This document shows positions 14,059 through 15,720 of a DNA stretch of 15,720 nt, one piece after another. The translations under genes and the position numbers were made by a program. Each line of letters opens with the position of its first letter. Within the stretch, counting starts at the first letter, position 1. Below the pieces are notes generated by a model. It was not told the DNA's origin, made no database searches, and was given only the letters and a program-made list of their open reading frames with translations. Source of the stretch: Pauljensenia sp. (GTDB lineage: Bacteria > Actinomycetota > Actinomycetes > Actinomycetales > Actinomycetaceae); contig JASBZF010000034.1 of assembly GCA_029983625.1 (NCBI GenBank), forward strand, positions 1-15,720, read 5' to 3'.

Positions 14059-15365
14059 TCGCCGACAAACTCCGTGCCTCAGTTCTCAAGGCCGCTCTCA
14101 AGGGGTTTTTAACCCGGAGCCAAGGAAGTAAAGACGGATGGTTGTCACCGAGGTCATATGGAGAATTGACTCAGACACTCCGACTGTCTGGAAAGACTGC
14201 AAAGCAGAAAGATTTACAAAACGCTGGTGAGATTCCAGGTGTTTCACAAGGAAAGAACCTTATTGACGGTTATTTTAATAAAACATTAGGATTCAAATTC
14301 TTTGATGCTACATACCCTATAGTACTTTTCGGTGACCACACAAGAAATGTCAAATATCTAGATTTTCCCTTTATTGTTGTCGCTGATGGAGTAAAACTTC
14401 TCACTTCGAATAAAATATGCCCGCGATTTTTATTTTACCTCACTTTACATCTGGCTCAAACCATGCCCGACCGAGGTTATGGTCGTCATTTTGCGCGTCT
14501 CAACCAACAAATTGTTGAGATTCCGCCAATGCATGAGCAACTCGAAATTTGCGATCTTCTTGATGAGATCCTAAAGAGAATCAATCAACTCGCTGAACTT
14601 GAGAGAGAGAGAGAAGATCTAGATCGTAACTTCGTCACCCAGATCGAATCCGCCATCCTCCAGGCCGCACTCAGCGGAAAACTCACCGCGCAAAAATCTG
14701 AAGACGGTAATGCTGTAGATTTGCTTGAAAAAATAACTCAGGAGAAACTTACGCTAAGCAAATTAGGAAAACGCAAAAAGCAACAACCCTCATTACCTGT
14801 CACTGTTGCAGAGAAGCACTTCGATATCCCAGATACTTGGGAATGGGTGCGACTAGCACAGCTTGGCATTATTGTAGGAGGTGGTACACCTAAGAGCAGT
14901 GAATCTACATTTTGGGGAGGTAATATTAACTGGGTGACTCCAGCGGATCTTGGAAAAATTAGTGGCAAATATATTCAAAAAGGTTCGCGAAACATTACGG
15001 CTGCTGGCCTTACACATTCTAGTGCTACTCTCATACCACAAGGGTCGATTATCATTTCCAGTAGAGCACCAATCGGATATGTGGCTATCACGATGACTCC
15101 CATTGCTACAAACCAGGGATGTAAATCGCTGGTGCCTACTGAATCGTCGATTTCTGAGTACTTATATTACGCACTATTAGCGCTTGCCTCACGTCTTGCG
15201 GAACAAGGAACGGGCACAACTTTCAAGGAAGTATCTGCATCTGTAGTGGGAGCTTTTACAATTCCACTACCGCCTGCCGCAGAACAGGAACGAATTGTTG
15301 AGAAGCTCAATGTTCTGATGCCACTTATTGACCAACTTGCTGAACTTGAGAGAGAAAAGATCTAG
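14055..15365 (+). CDS. hsdS: Type I specificity subunit HsdS, apparently truncated at its C-terminus
   Basis: DNA sequence-recognition subunit of 436 residues. In order: a short N-terminal conserved stretch (LRASVLKAALKGFLT, 7-20); target recognition domain 1 (about 30-160, including VLFGDHTRNVKYLDFPF at 90-106); a central conserved coiled region (about 161-232, NQLAELEREREDLDRNFVTQ); a linker with FDIPDTWEWVRL (256-267); domain 2 (about 268-408, including GGGTPKSS and NINWVTPADLG); and a second conserved helix (409-436) ending ELEREKI. That last helix copies the central one but stops early, because a shorter GA tract brings a TAG into frame. The missing tail continues in another frame to 15621. 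Both recognition domains are encoded by AT-rich DNA (for example 21 G/C in 60 bases at 14281-14340). The start overlaps hsdM. Whether the short form works is uncertain. Confidence 0.9.
   Translation: MIADKLRASVLKAALKGFLTRSQGSKDGWLSPRSYGELTQTLRLSGKTAKQKDLQNAGEIPGVSQGKNLIDGYFNKTLGFKFFDATYPIVLFGDHTRNVKYLDFPFIVVADGVKLLTSNKICPRFLFYLTLHLAQTMPDRGYGRHFARLNQQIVEIPPMHEQLEICDLLDEILKRINQLAELEREREDLDRNFVTQIESAILQAALSGKLTAQKSEDGNAVDLLEKITQEKLTLSKLGKRKKQQPSLPVTVAEKHFDIPDTWEWVRLAQLGIIVGGGTPKSSESTFWGGNINWVTPADLGKISGKYIQKGSRNITAAGLTHSSATLIPQGSIIISSRAPIGYVAITMTPIATNQGCKSLVPTESSISEYLYYALLALASRLAEQGTGTTFKEVSASVVGAFTIPLPPAAEQERIVEKLNVLMPLIDQLAELEREKI
14586..14669 (+). repeat. Direct repeat copy 1, central conserved region of hsdS
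   Basis: This stretch, coding for NQLAELERERED through QIESAILQAA, is repeated near the end of the gene at 15333-15406. The first ~20 bases (CAACTcGCTGAACTTGAGAG) differ by one base between copies, and the CCCAGATCGAA core is identical. The two copies differ in length by 8 bases: 4 in the GA tract and 4 just after the CTAG. Confidence 0.8.
14601..14614 (+). repeat. (GA)7 dinucleotide tract inside hsdS
   Basis: Seven uninterrupted GA units encode Glu-Arg repeats (ERERE) in the central coiled region. Gain or loss of units not divisible by three would shift the frame and leave a half-size HsdS containing only recognition domain 1. In the present state the frame is open. Confidence 0.8.
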
Positions 15366-15406
15366 CATCTTCGTCCCCCAGATCGAAGCCGCGCTCCTGA
15401 AGGCCG
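15333..15406 (+). repeat. Direct repeat copy 2, C-terminal end of hsdS
   Basis: Homologous to 14586-14669 but 8 bases shorter. The copy runs across the hsdS stop codon, which shows that the sequence after the stop belongs to the ancestral gene. The two copies bracket recognition domain 2. Confidence 0.8.
15348..15355 (+). repeat. (GA)4 tract just before the hsdS stop
   Basis: Four GA units followed by AAAGATCTAG. One additional GA unit turns the present ending (EREKI, stop) into EREKRSSIFVPQIEAALL and opens the frame to 15621; loss of two units would do the same. Confidence 0.75.
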
Positions 15407-15621
15407 GCGCCCGTGGGCAACTCACCAAACAACGCCTTGAAAGCGGCGCTGCGGATGATTCTGTGCGAGAAATCGCCGAACTTACAGAGGATCACTGGGA
15501 CGATGGGAAACCAAGCAAGTATGCAGGGCTGCTATCCGGTAGGGATCGCTTTCAATCAATCATACGGCGATTGACCCTCAGCACACTCTCCCATAGGTCA
15601 GCGAAGCTTTTTCGTTTCTGA
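15366..15621 (+). pseudogene. Out-of-frame C-terminal tail of hsdS
   Basis: In the frame that reads through 15328-15621, the sequence FVPQIEAALLKAGARGQLTKQ matches the central HsdS segment FVTQIESAILQAALSGKLTAQ. It is followed by RLESGAADDSVREIAELTED, comparable to KSEDGNAVDLLEKITQEK of the central region. Up to about residue ...GKPSKYAGLL the codons look like real coding sequence; the last 25 or so residues are less convincing. With a +2 base change in the GA tract the whole gene would encode 522 residues. It has no start or ribosome binding site of its own. It may be a permanently broken end, or one state of a phase-variable gene. Confidence 0.7.
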
Positions 15622-15720
15622 GCAAATATTCAACTGATAGTGAATCGATGGATAACACACGACTGTTCCGGACAGTGAGTGTAGAGCAAAGGTGATATGA
15701 GGAATGTGCGCCCACAGTGC
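15622..15720. other. Right-edge sequence, no confident gene
   Basis: No recognisable gene. A 15-codon frame from ATG 15648 to 15695 and an ATG at 15697 preceded by AAAGGTGAT are present. The latter could be the start of a gene continuing beyond the window, but only eight codons are visible. No terminator hairpin for the hsd operon is seen. Confidence 0.4.

Noticed and set aside
15348..15365. Programmed ribosomal frameshift at the end of hsdS
   Set aside because: There is no classical slippery heptamer with a downstream structure, and the required shift is explained more simply by loss of one GA unit relative to an open frame.
10177..15621. A non-restriction defence system (for example BREX or DISARM)
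   Set aside because: All three genes have the standard type I R, M and S domain order and motifs; no additional defence-type gene lies within the window.
15648..15720. Short frames at the right edge (15 codons from 15648; eight codons from 15697)
   Set aside because: They are too short to judge. The ATG at 15697 has a possible AAAGG upstream but runs off the window.

Overview
This window looks like chromosomal DNA of a mid-GC actinobacterium, most likely in or near the Actinomycetaceae (Actinomyces, Schaalia or relatives). The evidence is the conserved actinobacterial block DUF881 - sbp - DUF881 - garA - ftsR - second MerR gene, in the same order as Mycobacterium tuberculosis Rv1823-Rv1830. 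Several genes also appear to have leaderless starts (a TAnnnT hexamer 6-7 nt before the start codon). The genus is inference; there is no rRNA or other marker in the window.

Layout. Positions 1-397 hold no confident gene, only short tetranucleotide and inverted repeats and a doubtful partial reading frame at the left edge. From 6820 down to 398 the minus strand carries pepN, DUF881, sbp, DUF881, garA, ftsR and an Rv1830-like MerR regulator. These genes are tightly packed and have several 4-base ATGA overlaps. Relative to mycobacteria, gcvH (between the second DUF881 gene and garA) and the DUF151 nuclease gene (between the two MerR genes) are absent. The Rv1830-like gene has its own clear promoter, with a 12-base palindrome between the -35 and -10. 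A 77-base divergent region (6821-6897) has a leaderless-type promoter in each direction and a perfect 14-base palindrome between them.

On the plus strand come an isolated murE-type Mur ligase, a short spacer with a degenerate 22-23 base tandem repeat, and der (EngA).

Directly after der lies a complete type I restriction-modification operon, hsdR - hsdM - hsdS (10177-15365 and beyond). HsdR has its nuclease, helicase and C-terminal regions; HsdM has its Gly-rich and NPPY motifs; HsdS has two target recognition domains in DNA of visibly lower GC.

The most interesting point is hsdS. The central conserved region contains a perfect (GA)7 tract, and the homologous C-terminal copy contains (GA)4 followed at once by a stop. 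Reading on in another frame gives a recognisable HsdS C-terminal tail, and gain of a single GA unit would fuse the two into a 522-residue protein. This points to a phase-variable type I specificity subunit, seen here in its short state, and the 75-85 base direct repeats flanking the second recognition domain could also allow domain exchange. The window ends about 350 bases after the hsdS stop, so any neighbouring silent hsdS copies or recombinase would lie outside it.
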